Assembly: GCF_963422355.1 (NCBI RefSeq)
Contig: NC_085085.1
Location: forward strand, 7,603,733-7,667,732
Direction: 5' to 3'
Length of the DNA: 64,000 bases
DNA from: Corticium candelabrum
Lineage: Eukaryota > Porifera > Homoscleromorpha > Homosclerophorida > Plakinidae
This document shows, in pieces, positions 11,343 to 23,229 of this stretch; position 1 is the first letter of the stretch; each line of letters begins with the position of its first letter. The notes under the pieces were generated by a model. That model saw only the letters and a list, made by a program, of their open reading frames with translations, did no database searches and had not been told where the DNA came from. Both the position numbers and the translations under genes were made by a program.

Positions 11343-11466
11343 CTACAGTTCTGCCAAATCCGCGAAGAGAAAATGATTAGAGATCCAAGGTAGACACGGT
11401 GCGCTAGCGCAGAATGTAGCAAGCGGACCTATTTGACAGGCCAGACCTAATCCGCTCCTACACCGG
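11343..11466. repeat. Inverted partner of 10263-10395
   Basis: Reverse complement of the arm at 10263-10395 with substitutions and small gaps. The outer edge is CTACACCGG at 11458-11466. The following 11467-11809 holds no gene I can support. Confidence 0.6.
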
Positions 11467-11809
11467 ATTTCTTTGGAGTGCACGGGTCCCCTCTCGAGGA
11501 GTCGAGCCCCGCGTACAATTTCTCAACAACGCAAACACCACACCTTTTGGTTTATTTGAACGCATGCCCACACTGATCTCGTGTGGTCTGTACGTTTTGC
11601 CTTCCTTCAAAATGCTTCCAGCGATCGACGATTTCTCGCTGACTGAAGCTGCTTCCTTAGAGCTTGTGTTTCTTTCCAAATTCTTATTGCATTTGCACCG
11701 AATCCAACCTAACCGTTTCCAGGACCGAGTGCTACATGGGGAGAGTGTTGATTCTACCGAAAAATGTGAGAAGAGCAAGATTTCGAATTTATCTACATGA
11801 ATGTCAAGC

Positions 11810-13060
11810 CATATACAGGTGAGCTAGTAACTGCAAACGACTTCCATTATTTGCTGCCCGGATATATGATTCTGAGCAGGAAAGTTGCTGCTAAGACACT
11901 CAGTTACCTGAATGAGATCTGTATGTAATGGCATCTAGACTTTGGAATACTCAATCCTCAATAATTTCTCTGAACGGGATATAGTTGAATGGGCTATAAC
12001 TCTGAATGAAATTCTTTATGAGAATGCTGTGCAGCTGCTAATTTTTCAGAACAGAGTAATAATGCATGTGAACAAGATTTAATGATTTGTTTGCGGCTGC
12101 TAATTCTGTGAATGAGATATACTTCATTAATGCATACAACGATAAATTACTTTAACAACTAACAACTAATAAGCTAATCTGCCTGTGCAGAGAATGGGAT
12201 GGTGAGCTAGTCTGTTTAATAATAGAGAGGTGTCTGTTTGTTTCTTTGTGTATTGTAATGGCCAATCGGATCTCCACCAAATATGAACTGCTTGTTCCTG
12301 ACGTAGGATGGTTCGCAGAGCATGTCATTTATAGCGAGTGACGTCGAAAAGGCAAAGATATTTTTGTGTCAGTGTCTTGAAAAATGCCTACATGTGTTTG
12401 CCGGTCTACACCCGACAAAGAGCTGCCATTTTCGATACATCTGTTCCCCGGCAGCGCAGCAACGTCTTCGTAGTGACAACAGGAAGGGACTGTTGAGATA
12501 GGCCTTTGTTCAAGTAGGTTTTGCGAACATTACGTTTTGATCTTTGTCATCATACGTCACATTCTGTCGGTGTCGCAGCATGTGCTGCGAGCAAGAAGAT
12601 ACTCGTTAGAAATCTCAGGAACAGGGTAACATTTTCTCAATGTCATAGAAACTGTACAATGCATAGAACCAAGCACGGGTGAGTCTCTTTAGGCGTTTAG
12701 AGCTAAAGTGCATCACTGGGAACGTGCATAAATTTAATTTGTCTTCAACGGGATATTAAATAATGCAATCAGCCCAGGAAAGAATGGGATCTGTAACGGT
12801 ATATATTCTACTTTGAGATAATCACTCTCGGAATGGGGTATTAATGAACAGGATATAACTCTGAACGAAATTCTTCATGAGAATTCTGTCCGGCTGCTAA
12901 TTAATTCTTCAGATTGGAGTAAAAATGCATGTGAACGAGATATACTTATGCAACAACATAAATTTGCATACAATGTTAAATTAATTAGTTAACTTTATGA
13001 GAATTCTGTCTGTGGCTGCTAATTATGTGAATGAGATATACTTCATGAATGCATACAAGG
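11810..13060 (-). repeat. Dispersed repeat family C, large copy
   Basis: Matches 58260-59285. Shared words are GATCTCCACCAAAT or GATCTGCACCAAAT, TGTTCCTGACGT, ATCTGTTCCCC or similar, GAGAATTCTGTC, GGCTGCTAATT and GCATACAATGTTAAATTAAT. The AT-rich module (GAATTCTGTC, GCTGCTAATT, ATGAGATATACTTCAT) occurs twice (11990-12150 and 12860-13060), so this copy may be two tandem or nested units. No convincing open frame. Confidence 0.6.
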
Positions 13061-13065
13061 ATAAA

Positions 13066-13480
13066 TTAATTTACTAACAAAATTCTAATCTGCCCATGAG
13101 GAAAAATGGGATGGTGAGCAAGTTTTATATAAAGCTGCTCTAACAAGTTCATGAAAGTCTTCCAGAAAGGAACAGCTAGCACAGCACATACTTTTGAAGT
13201 TATTGATTTCAACGTATCAAGGCTATTTGTGGACCAAAGTCTAAGTGTTTCCACTACCAAGGGGTAAGAACCGCCGGCAGAAGTCACTCTTGCGTTGTGA
13301 CGATCTTTCTTGTCCATCTTAGCCCCTTTTACCACGATTCCTGATGTTTCAACAACTTGAGGGAAGTATGATGGTTGCAATGTGTTTCTTACTGTGATGT
13401 CAAAGTATCCAGGTCGTCCATTCAAGAAATTGGATGGAAAACATCCCCTGGCTGATATTTGGTTTCACCCGAGCATCAGA
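13066..13480 (-). pseudogene. C-terminal fragment of the RT/nuclease family
   Basis: An open frame at 13066-13425 gives the tail of the same family as 7225-9520: NGRPGYFDITVRNTLQPSYF, then GGSYPLVVETLRLWSTNSL and LDTLKSITSK. The region just upstream on this strand (to about 13480) continues the homology out of frame (GDVFHP-like). The RT domain is absent, so this is a truncated remnant. The FDITVRN block corresponds to HFDISIRN in the plus-strand copy, so the two are from one lineage in opposite orientation. Confidence 0.75.
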
Positions 13481-13936
13481 TTAATAGTATGTCATCTTGT
13501 CATTGGTAATTTCTACACAGGTTCAGAAAGGACCAATTTGTTAACTTGGCCTTTAGCTTCTGAATCCATGCAATTTATTACTGTTGTTGAATGCTCTTTG
13601 TGTTTATTCTACCCACTTTAACATGGGTGTAGGAAGTGGGGGACTGAAGTCCCCTCACTCAGTGTAAAAATTGAAATTTTCTGTACCAGTGACTTTTGCA
13701 AATCTGTTTGCGATCTGGCAGTTTTTGCTTACTCATGATGACATTCACGGTACAGCCCCTCCCCCGCTTGTGAAAGGCATTAGCCAGAAATGTGTAACTG
13801 TCTCACTGCTAGGTGTCTGTTTGTCCCACTTGTGTGACATGTACAGTTGTCGTGTGATACAACTTTTACAGCTTGTACACCATGTTGCTACTTTCAAAGT
13901 CCAATTGTTGGTATAGTTGAACAAAGAAAATGAGTA
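13481..13936. other. No recognisable gene
   Basis: Spacer between the RT fragment and the Tc1-like transposon. Overlapping open frames on both strands carry no recognisable domain. Confidence 0.4.
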
Positions 13937-15557
13937 CAGCTGTGGCCAAAAGTTGTCGGACACCTTAAAAAATATAGTTAAAGTGAAAAATATGGTTCTC
14001 ACCAGGACTTGCACTGAACATTATGACCTGTTTACTCAAAGAGAGTATAATACACCAATATTTAAGCAGATTTAGGGATAACAAAATTACTTTAACCGGG
14101 TATAGCAATTATTTGACCAATAGCTACGTATTCCATTACAGATGTGTTTGTTGCCATTTAGAGAATAGCCTATAAAGCTATATTTAAAATACAATAATTT
14201 TATTGCACAAGTGTAGCTATAAGTCTAGCAGAAGTTTCTGAGCAATTTGACTCATACCAAGCTCACGATGGCCAAGACATGGAACTACACCGAGGCGGAG
14301 AGGATCAGGATCCAGGTGCTGCATGAGGAGGGTCTCGGCTGCCGCCAGATTGCTGGCAGGGTTCGTAAATCCCCTGCTGGTGTTGCAGCCTTGCTCCAGA
14401 AACTTCATCAAACCGGTAGTGTGAGGGACAGACGCCGCACTGGACAGCCACGGGTCACCACCGCTCGAGACGACAGGAACCTGTGCAGGATGAGCTTGCG
14501 AAACAGGAAGAAAACAGCAGTAAAATTGCACCAAGAATGGACTAATGGTAGTGCTGTGACTGCTTCCGTCAGGACAACTCGCAGAAGGTTGCTAGACCAC
14601 GGTCTGAGGTCATGCAAAACCTGAAAGAAGCCACTCATCAAACCTGACCGGAAGAGAAAGAGGCTGGCTTGGGCTCGTAGGCACAAAAATGGACTCAAGA
14701 CAGTGGAACCGTGTGTTATGGTCTGACGAATCCAGTTTCCAGTTGTTTGCAACTCCAGGGAATGTGAGGGTACGAAAAAGGCCCGGAGAAGTGTGGAACA
14801 AAGACTGCATCATTCCCACAGTGAAGCATGGCTCGGGTCTGTTATGGTCTGGGGGTGCATGTCAAGTTCTGAAGTTGGAAGGCTGACTGTCTGTGACGGA
14901 ACAATCAACTCTGAGAAGTATCAGGCTATTCTCTGTGATACAATGTTACCTGCAGCTCATGAGATGTTCCTGAATGGCCAGAACAACACATTCCAGCAGC
15001 ATAATGCTCCATGCCACACCTCAGTCTCAACAAGACGATGGTTCCAGACCAACAACGTTTGGGTGATGGACTGGCCGCCGCAATCACCAGACATGAACCC
15101 AATTGAGAACCTGTGGGGCGACCTGAAAATAGCTGTCCGACGTCACCAGGCGACCAGCAAGGCCTAGCTGAAGGCTGTACTCCAGGACAAGTGGCAGAGG
15201 ATAGCTCCTTGAGAGGTGCCAGAACCTGGTGAACAGCATCCCGACAAGGATATCAGCTCTGTTCTGTGCCAAGGGACTGTGTACAAAATACTAGCAATTA
15301 TTACTGTGATATTGCTAATTTGTTGCTGTTATTCTTATCTCAAATGATGTCTTTTCCTATGTTACATGTTACTCCATATATTTAATGATCCTGTTTTGTT
15401 AGTTTTTGGCATAATTGATATTTATAATAAAAATATTGTTTTCTCAAATTATAATTGTTATATTGGATTTATTGCTGAACTATAACTGCATGTCTAACCA
15501 AATATGACCAATTTACATAAAACATGACATGTGTCCGACAAGTTTTGGCCACAGCTG
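13937..15557 (+). mobile_element. Tc1-like transposon, full length but dead
   Basis: The 1621-bp element has terminal inverted repeats of about 27 bp with one mismatch (CAGCTGTGGCCAAAAGTTGT at the left, the matching complement at 15530-15557). A TA duplication lies at 13935-13936 and 15558-15559. It holds a single transposase reading frame with several lesions. Confidence 0.93.
14268..15290 (+). pseudogene. Tc1-like transposase, inactivated
   Basis: Starts MAKTWNYTEAERIRIQVLHE, a Tc1 paired-type helix-turn-helix region, and continues through the second DNA-binding region (GSVRDRRRTGQPRVTT). An in-frame TGA lies at 14622-14624. A frameshift follows near 14690, where the frame resumes as VLWSDESSFQLFATPGNVRV, carrying the first catalytic Asp. 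A further shift near 14825 restores VMVWGCMSSSEVGRLTVCDG. The second catalytic position reads QQHNAPCHTS, where the family has QDNAPCH, so Asp is replaced by His. The Glu is present in NPIENLWGDLK. An in-frame TAG at 15165-15167 precedes the last 40 residues. It cannot make active transposase. Confidence 0.9.
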
Positions 15558-16597
15558 TAGTAACAATTATGACGTTACATCCAATGTTACTGTACTGTGT
15601 ACAGCTCATCTGCATTCTGCATACATAGCAAGGGCCTGTCTGTCAGGACCTGGTTTTATTGTGTTATTTATGCACATGATCTAGCCTTTTCTAAAAGAAG
15701 AGGAGTTGAAGAGTAGTAATTAACTCAAGGCGGAGTCTCTGGTTACAGTAGGTCTTCTCGACGACTCGACCATTAGACAGATGTGGGCAGGTCGATACTT
15801 AGCTTATAAGCCTAGGTCCACTGTTATCCTATGGTTGTATGTGCTAAATTGTCAAGAAAGCGAATGCCGCCTAGTAATTAAGTTGTTTCCAAACAAACAC
15901 AGGTGCTTTATTGTTTTGTGCACTCAACCCAAAGTTACAAGACAAAGTAGTTGCATATAGTGAATTGTGTTTTGCGTGTTATAGTCCATTTCTTCTTTGA
16001 TAGAGTGCAGATTTGCAAATGTGTGACCGGATCTCGTAGGCAGTGTTTCCCCTACAGGAAACAAAGTGATTGGTGATGAGTACAGCCAAAACGTGTTTGA
16101 ATGGCATCAGACCAGCTCGAAACTTAGCAAAGAATAGTTCAGGAACATTCAGACATGTTTGAAGTTTCAAGTAGTTTGTAATCATTGTTTAGTATGCGTT
16201 TCTGCCACACATTCTTTCATTGTCAAATCTGGCATAGATGGTTGTCGATTGTTTAGGAAACGTGTCTACTGCTGCTGAATGTAAATCTTTTTCACTACGC
16301 TTTACAATCTCTTGCTTTGCAAAATTTAGGCTACACACGCAAACTTCTGTGGAAACGCAAGTGTGCCACGCCCAAACAATTATTAGTTAAGTGCCAGTAG
16401 GTGTGCAGCAGCTGCATGTTCTGCAACCTAAATGCAAGCAGCCGAGGGGTTAGCACTGTAGCACTGCTTCATTTCTATTTGATTTCTCTGTAAACCAAGT
16501 TGATTCTTTATAAAGATACGACTACTAGTGGCAGACACTGTTGCAGTGTATTTTGTTTCGCTTACTTAGTCTTACTCACATTACATTTACAAAGTCT

Positions 16598-16659
<62 letters not shown>

Positions 16660-17081
16660 GTTGTTGCAAACTTACTGTAGCTTACAAACCATTTGTAATA
16701 CTTAAAGACACAAGCAGAAGTATCTAAAACTGTTGTTTGTTCTTTCAGCTGAGGCCAAAGGTGAGACTTTACTTCCTGATGAAGAACTTCAGTTGTGATA
16801 TGTAGTTTATCAACAATATGTAATACATGGTGATATAAAGCAATGTGAAGAATGATCCAGTATTTTGTTCCAAATGTACTTGCACATAAACAGAACATGT
16901 TTGTTTCCTTTGGTGTTTCTCACAATGGAAATAGATGTAGTAGGTAATACAAGCTTTTGCTTTCAAAAGCCAAGTGGCAGGCAGCTACGTCATTGATTAA
17001 TTTAACAACCATTTCACAACTATACACATGAATGTACTTATGACTACATGTATATATCTACGAACTATACGTATCTATTTC
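15558..17081. other. No recognisable gene; contains a (GT)n microsatellite
   Basis: Intergenic or 3' flanking sequence of the coiled-coil gene that ends at 17082 on the minus strand. I see no further exon. The open segment at 16680-16830 (minus) lacks matching splice signals. Confidence 0.4.
16599..16659. repeat. (GT)n microsatellite
   Basis: About 60 bp of perfect GT dinucleotides. Confidence 0.98.
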
Positions 17082-17834
17082 TTAGTTGTGTCCTGTTTTT
17101 CGTCGTGGGTACAGAAGTGTGTCGAAACTGTCACCGGTGAATGCAGTGAAGCGGTACTCTCGGGTAGTTTCATAAAGTTGACGTAGTTGAGTGTTGGCCT
17201 AGAAGATTCAATTAAGTTTAACGAAAAATATGATACTGTAGCAAGAGAGGCAGGCAGCTCGATATTCAAATATTGAGCTTCCTGGTTGTTACAACAGTGA
17301 CTTACAGTGTCAAGGTTGTGCTTAGCCATTTCTATTGCCTGGTCTGGTGGCATTTCCAATGCAGCTGAACGTTGTTGCTGGATCTTTGCTGTGTGATTGT
17401 GAATGCGTTGCTGTAACTCTCGCTGTCGGGCATCAATTGTTTGTGCTCGTTTTTCAGCACTCATGTCGTTGGCGTAAACAGTTAACTCTGTTTCTGTCTC
17501 TGCAGTTGTCTGGGCGTCAGTAGCAAAAGGTGCAGTCTTTGATGGAGAAGTAAAATCTGGAATAAAGAGAAGTGTAGTCTTTTTGGTGTGAAATTCATTA
17601 GATGGTACATCATTCATTAATTTGCATTAACCGCTAGAGATAAATTGAAATATAATATAAACAAATTCGGATGTTTCTACCTAAAAACTATCTCAGTGAC
17701 AGATATGTATTCGGCAAACTCTTCATTACATAGTATGTACAAAAGTTAAAACCTCAATACCTTCCTTTCCAAGTACTTGCTGCCTCTGCAATGACCATGC
17801 GTGATCACGCCATTCGTTCAGGCTCTCCCTATTT
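17082..17834 (-). CDS. Unrecognised coiled-coil protein, last three exons
   Basis: Three exons join in phase with good splice sites. Exon n-2 is 17761-17834 (acceptor TTTGTACAG, donor G|GTATTG; peptide NRESLNEWRDHAWSLQRQQV). Exon n-1 is 17306-17556 (acceptor TTTATTCCAG, donor ACT|GTAAGT). The last exon is 17082-17198 (acceptor AATCTTCTAG, stop TAA at 17082-17084). Exon n-1 has a Thr/Ser-rich part and then a charged helix likely to be coiled coil (AEKRAQTIDARQRELQQRIH). The tail reads ANTQLRQLYETTREYRFTAF and ends YPRRKTGHN. The upstream part of the gene was not found; an intron must start at 17835, and a hAT pseudogene lies in that direction. I do not recognise the family. The length seen is about 147 codons. 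Confidence 0.65.
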
Positions 17835-18389
17835 CTGTACAAACACAACACGACAATTAGGAACTGCAAGTAAAGGATTTGTTCAAACTGTAGCATTGTC
17901 ACTTTCAAAATGGTTGGCCAAAGTATATAGAGGTACATAATAACAAGGCTAACCAGAAACACATAAACATAACTAAGGTCATCATTATAGTACACTCTCC
18001 ATAACAACTGAAAGAAAGGAACAACTTTGATGCAATAAGGAGCACAGAAATTGCACAAGTTATAGCACAACCACATTCACACTGAACCACTAGATTTCAC
18101 AGTGGCCCTTGGGGGTAATGTTGGAAGATTTATAACAGTAGGAATTGCATTACTTTTGAAAAAAATGTCACAAAGCCACCTTTGATGACAACCTTCTATT
18201 TTTCCATATAACGATTGATTCATTCGTATGGGCAAGGGCATAGACAATGGGAGGGCTGTTCGAGATCAAACCCCCAGAATTTGAGACCCATATTATAAAT
18301 ATTGTCAAATCTTCGATACATTACAAGGTAGCGGGTACATACAGCACAATGCTATACTATATATTAGTTCAATGAAACTGTCCGAATAA
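17835..18389. other. Probable intron or flank, no exon seen
   Basis: Lies upstream of the third-last exon of the minus-strand gene. No earlier exon was recognised. The hydrophobic open frames here look like AT-rich chance. Confidence 0.4.
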
Positions 18390-20860
18390 TCACCTGCTTT
18401 TATTACGTACTGTAATAAACTTATTCGCAACATTTATCATTGGCACAGCATCAGTCTTGTCATTATGGGTGTGAAGTATCATATGCACACACCAGTTTAC
18501 ACAAGATTCACTTATTGTAGAATGTAGCCTTGTTTTCAGCCTGCGGAGAGCACTGAAACTTCTTTCACTTACGGCGTTAGTTGTAGTTGCCGCATTACCG
18601 GAATGAGCTTGACTGCTTTGATTACTTCAGAGAAAAACACTTTTTCTGCACTGCTTAAGGACTTGAGATATGTGACCAGAGACTAGACTGTAAATCCATC
18701 AGTGGCTGTTCAGTACTGGCGTGAAGAAGAGAGAGTTCTGTTTGAAGGCGGTCTGTATGGCTGAAATCAGTACCTTAGAAATCAACAATCTCTTCCACTG
18801 CTTCAGATTGCTAGGGTTCTTGAAGAGAAGTTACAACAGTCTCTAATTTCTGTAACATGTTGAATCCTTTCTGATGAAATCTATTGTTGACTGCTGCTGA
18901 AACCAAGTCAAATCTCTCAAAGTAGACCCTTCAATAGATTTCTGCACTTCTACCGTTGCACCTTCTCTCTACTTCAAATCGTCTTGGAACCTTCCTATGC
19001 CGTGGAAGGGTAAGTGATGGCACATTAAGTGAGGATCTTCCGCGTTCAACGTACTTCCATAATAGATCAAATCACTCATCAGACCTCATAGACTGATTGT
19101 TGCTATTGTCTTAATGACAAGCTTTTGGCCTTCACACGCTGAAATAGTCGCTCTCTGCAGAGATTGTGACAGGTTGTCCACTATGTTCAGCAGCTTTCGT
19201 CCAAGTTCAACACCATAAACAAAGTCAAATGTGTCCATCTGGAAAATTATTCCTTCAATTCGCGCTCTCATTTCAGCGTCCCTTATGACTTCCCTCGCCG
19301 CATCCTAAGTCGACTGAAGTGCAGTGTACTTCTCAGATATTGATATTAATTGCTCAGCCCTCACAGTCCATCGTGTAGGACACAGAATCCATAGTCCTGG
19401 AGAACCAGTAATGACAACATTCTTAAACTTCTTGAATATGCTTTCATGTTTGGGCAATTTCTTTAAGAGGTTGGTAATTTCATGTGCAGTTTCCAGAGCA
19501 TTTTGCATACCCTTCAACACATCCTGAGTTGCTAGGTTCAATGCATGACCATGTGCATGCATAACGCAAGGTCTCCAGATAATTCACTCTTTTTCCAACA
19601 TCTGACTTCGCTCCTGCCATGTTGCTAGCGCCATCGTAGCACTGACCACGGCACTGGTCAATCCTTAGATTCATCCGTAGCAGGATATCTTGAACTGTTG
19701 CCAGTATAGTGTCGGTAGAAGTTGGCTCTAATGTATATAGCCCTATTACCTCTTCATGGACTTCCAGATCATCAGATATCTACGCACCATATAAGACCAT
19801 TTGTTCAATATTGGATAAATCTGTAGTTCATCTACCATGATGGTGTACCACTTCCTGATATTTTCCTAACGATCTCTCTCAGAATCATTAACTTAATGCC
19901 ATGATGCTGAGAATCTCATTCTGTATACACGGGTTTGTGAACTTGGCTTGACATTTGTCCAACCACTTCCAGAGACTTGGATTGTCTTCAACATGTGTCT
20001 TGAGATGTTGTACAAAGTTGGAATCAGTTTCGGTTATACAACCGTCAGTTTTAGACCACCCGTGCAGTGCAAGACCTTGTTGACCAAGGTATTGAATGCT
20101 ACTGATAATTGTTTGTAACATCCTTCTATTCTCAGCCATTTCTTCTGCATACCCTTTCCCTAGCATTCGTCCAACATTCTGTTCTTATCAACTACCATAT
20201 CCATAGCTTCATGATGACAGACTGATTTCTGATGTTTGTCAAATTTAGTAAGTGCTTTCTTCCAGTCTGTGAAGCCAGTTCTTGTGAACTTGTCGTGAAG
20301 TTGTCATCCAAGTTCATAGCGTGCAGCGCAACTGAACCGAAGCTTGCTTCTCTGCCACTTGGCAGTAAAAGCAAAAGACAGTGTCATCTGCTTTTTGGTG
20401 GTGTAACCATGGGTACTTTTTATACCAAGACAAACGGAATTCTTTCTATTGCTTCCCAAACATACGATAGGGGAATGACAGCACTGGTTGGTGGGAACTG
20501 CCAGGAATCAAACTGTTTCATGGATCAGGCTGGACTGTGGCGTTTGTCTCAGCAGCTTTCTTTTCAGCATCAGTCAACTGATGGGCACTTTCAGAACTCA
20601 TTCAGGCTGGTCCAGACTGGCTGATTGCCTGGGCAGCTTGTTGGGCTTCTTCACCATTTGACACATTGCTCTCGAGATCAAGTGAAGAATTAGATCGACT
20701 TCCGTCAATTTCAACAGATTGGTTTGCTGTTCTAAGCTCAATCAGAGACACACGACTACCCGGATCAAGTTAGGTAGTTCTTGACGCACACTAGGCGCAT
20801 GGCAAAGTGCATTTTGCATTTGCTTGTCAAGCCCCCTAGTATTAGAATTGTGTCTACACC
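18390..20860 (-). pseudogene. hAT-family transposase, ZMYM1/DUF4371-like, degenerate
   Basis: Reading the minus strand from about 20860 down, decayed pieces follow family order. First comes a Ser/Gln-rich leader (about 20650-20860). Then there is a TTF-type zinc-finger region with DDNFTTSSQELASQTG (about 20260-20310), RMLQTIISSIQYLGQQGLAL (about 20050-20115) and NFVQHLKTHVEDNPSLWKWL (about 19960-20020). RIDQCRGQCYDGASNMAGAK (19610-19670), the RNase-H-like core, is followed by HGHALNLATQDVLKGMQNAL (19490-19550) and CPTRWTVRAEQL (19340-19380). The C-terminal dimerisation segment AVSERSFSALRRLKTRLHS (about 18520-18580) ends at a stop at 18390-18392. Several frameshifts and stops separate the pieces. 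No terminal inverted repeats were identified. It may lie in an intron of the coiled-coil gene. Confidence 0.85.
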
Positions 20861-21879
20861 CCTGTATGGGTATCACAGCTAGTCAAAGATGTCTTCAATC
20901 AATGGTCATGGTCAAATGAGTATTTCTTTTAAGAGTATGGGGATATGTCAATATTCTCTCTACAATAAACAACATGAACAGCAATAGTTGCAAGCAAATA
21001 AATCTGCCAGCAACATCAGAGATAATGCTGCAAATACAGAACTTGATTTTAGGGCCAAAAGCTTTAGTCAAGAGTACTGGCACATATGCATGCATGTATG
21101 TATGTATGTATGTATGTATGTATGTATGTATGTTTCAGGGCAAAGCTGCATGCCGCTGAGCACGTCCACGGGTGGTGGATAGTGGAACGACCCTCAGATA
21201 TGAGGGCCAGCTGCGATATAAGCAGAAAACCATTCTAATAAATGATTTTTTCCTTACAAATAAGCAGTGACGGACGTGCAGCAGCAGTACCATCAGGGTG
21301 TGGCAAGACAGTAGGTGGCACTACCGTTCCCAAAGAAATCCCACAAAGCTGGTTGACAGTACTGTGACATGGCAAGTACAGGCCACCATCAAATAAGCCT
21401 GCGCGAACTTGAGGGTATACGCATCGGCGCTGATCCATGTATCACGGTCTATGGTCTTGGATTATGCTCTGTTGTGGCACGATGACAAAGACAACAGGCT
21501 TTTTGTCGTGTTTTTTGGTCGTGGTATTACAGCAGTATAGTACTGTGGTATACTTTATGGCAGGAATGAAGGCCCATCAGTCATTCTCTGGCAAACCACT
21601 GCATCCTAGTTGCTTGCATGCTTGTTGCAGCTCTTGCCCCAGTATGTACTTGGTAATCTAGGATGAGAGAGTGGGTCTGATATTGTGCAAGTCTAGTCTT
21701 AATCACTATAAATCATTCTATGCGCAGGTTTTGCTTTGTCCATCTCAGAGTTTGTCGTTCGGGTGCAGGCCTAACATCACACAGGAGAGCAAGCGGACAT
21801 TGACCGGTGTCATCACTGAAATCAGTGGACATGTATGAATTGCGAGGCTCCGAGTTGGCTGCTTGTTTGGTGCTCTCTT
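20861..21879. other. No firm gene; (ATGT)n microsatellite at 21092-21133
   Basis: A perfect ATGT tandem repeat lies at about 21092-21133. On the minus strand 21240-21460 is open and ends in a good splice donor (ATTT|GTAAGG near 21257), but it has no recognisable domain and no partner exon, so I do not call it a gene. Confidence 0.4.
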
Positions 21880-22893
21880 GGGTTTTGCCTATACCATGTC
21901 TCTACGGCAACCACTCACTTTGCGATTAAACGCTATTGGACATAAGAATGTTCTCTCTACGAAGGATGTCATTGAAGGTCTGAAGATGTTGTTTCAGTAG
22001 ACAATGTAAAATGCGTGACCCAAACGGGCAAGAACCTTTGGCAGCTTACATTTAGTGATGAAACTGCACGTGACAATGTGTTAGCGTGTGGCATTGACAT
22101 TCACAACAATCACTACACTTGTCATACAATCACTGGGGAAAGACAGGCTCCTGCCTATGTGGATGCAAAAATGCCTTACGAGATGCCTGATGGAGTTGTG
22201 AAGTCACTACTGAGTAGTTACGGCATGGTGGTTAGTGTTCGAAGACGAACCTACTCCTTTGCTCCAACCATCGAGACAGGAATGAGAATCTTTACAGTTA
22301 TGGAACCTAACCTTACATTTGTGACATCAGTCAAGATAGGTCAGTATGTGCTTCCCTTGTACGTCAGATATGCAGGACAGACATCAAGATGCCATCATTG
22401 TGGTTCAGATCAACACTGCATTGTGCAATGTCCTAAACCACTGTCATACAGACGATGCTATACCTGTGGATCTGAAGATCATCTACACAAGCACTGCACT
22501 GGCAACATCAACAGATCTAGTATGGTTACCGCTACCGAGCATATAGAAGATGTGGATCATCCCAGAACCAACAGGAAATAATACTGCAACACAAGTAAGC
22601 TCAATGACATGACAGAGAACGTGGAAACAATAGCAGGTGACATGAATGTCACCAATCAATCAATCAGTAGTCACACCTCTGCTTCTGGCATGGCAAGTGA
22701 CCAGTCAGTGTTAATCAGCAGATCAGGAAGAAAGAAGAGATTTCAACAGCTGTCTCCACCTGATGAAACGTCCCAAAGCAAAAGCAGCATTTCAAGAGCT
22801 ACAAAACCACAAGAAAGAGACAAACTTCAGAAGGCAAGAAAACAGGAACAGGAACACAGATCCTCCCAATTAGGATCTGAAATACAAAGTTGA
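21880..22893 (+). pseudogene. LINE ORF1 (zinc-knuckle nucleic-acid-binding protein)
   Basis: The main open frame at 22015-22581 carries two CCHC-type knuckles: CHHCGSDQHCIVQC and CYTCGSEDHLHKHC. This is typical of the ORF1 of Tx1/L1-type and related non-LTR elements, where it binds the RNA intermediate. Homology starts earlier in another frame (about 21900-22010, GHKNVLSTKDVIEGL), so a frameshift separates the first part. A stop at 22579-22581 is followed by 22609-22893 (SGRKKRFQQLSPPDETSQSK), a Lys/Arg/Ser-rich tail probably belonging to the same ORF1. Remnants of ORF2 follow on the same strand. Confidence 0.7.
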
Positions 22894-23229
22894 GTTCATT
22901 TTCTTTCCTCATTTTTCTAATCTTGTTGTGTTCAAATAAGGATTCTGTTCCACAGTGTCAGACCGCTGGTTGGTTGCCATACCTGTGCACGTACACTGTA
23001 GTATAGTAACGCACGATACTATTACAACCTCAAAATATCAACCAACTTTGGGCCGCGTGAGGTTGAATAGCGCACCACAATCTTGATTCTCATTAGCGGC
23101 CCATGGGCTGTGTGCTGTTTCGAAAATTACTGGTAGTTCTCTAGTTTGCCCAACATGTCAGCTTCAATATCGATCCAAGTCTGGAATTGTATCCCACATG
23201 AAGCACAAGGGACATTAATTGACAGGCAG

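Noticed and set aside
21235..21460. Minus-strand exon ending in ATTT|GTAAGG
   Set aside because: Only one good splice site and no domain or neighbouring exon.
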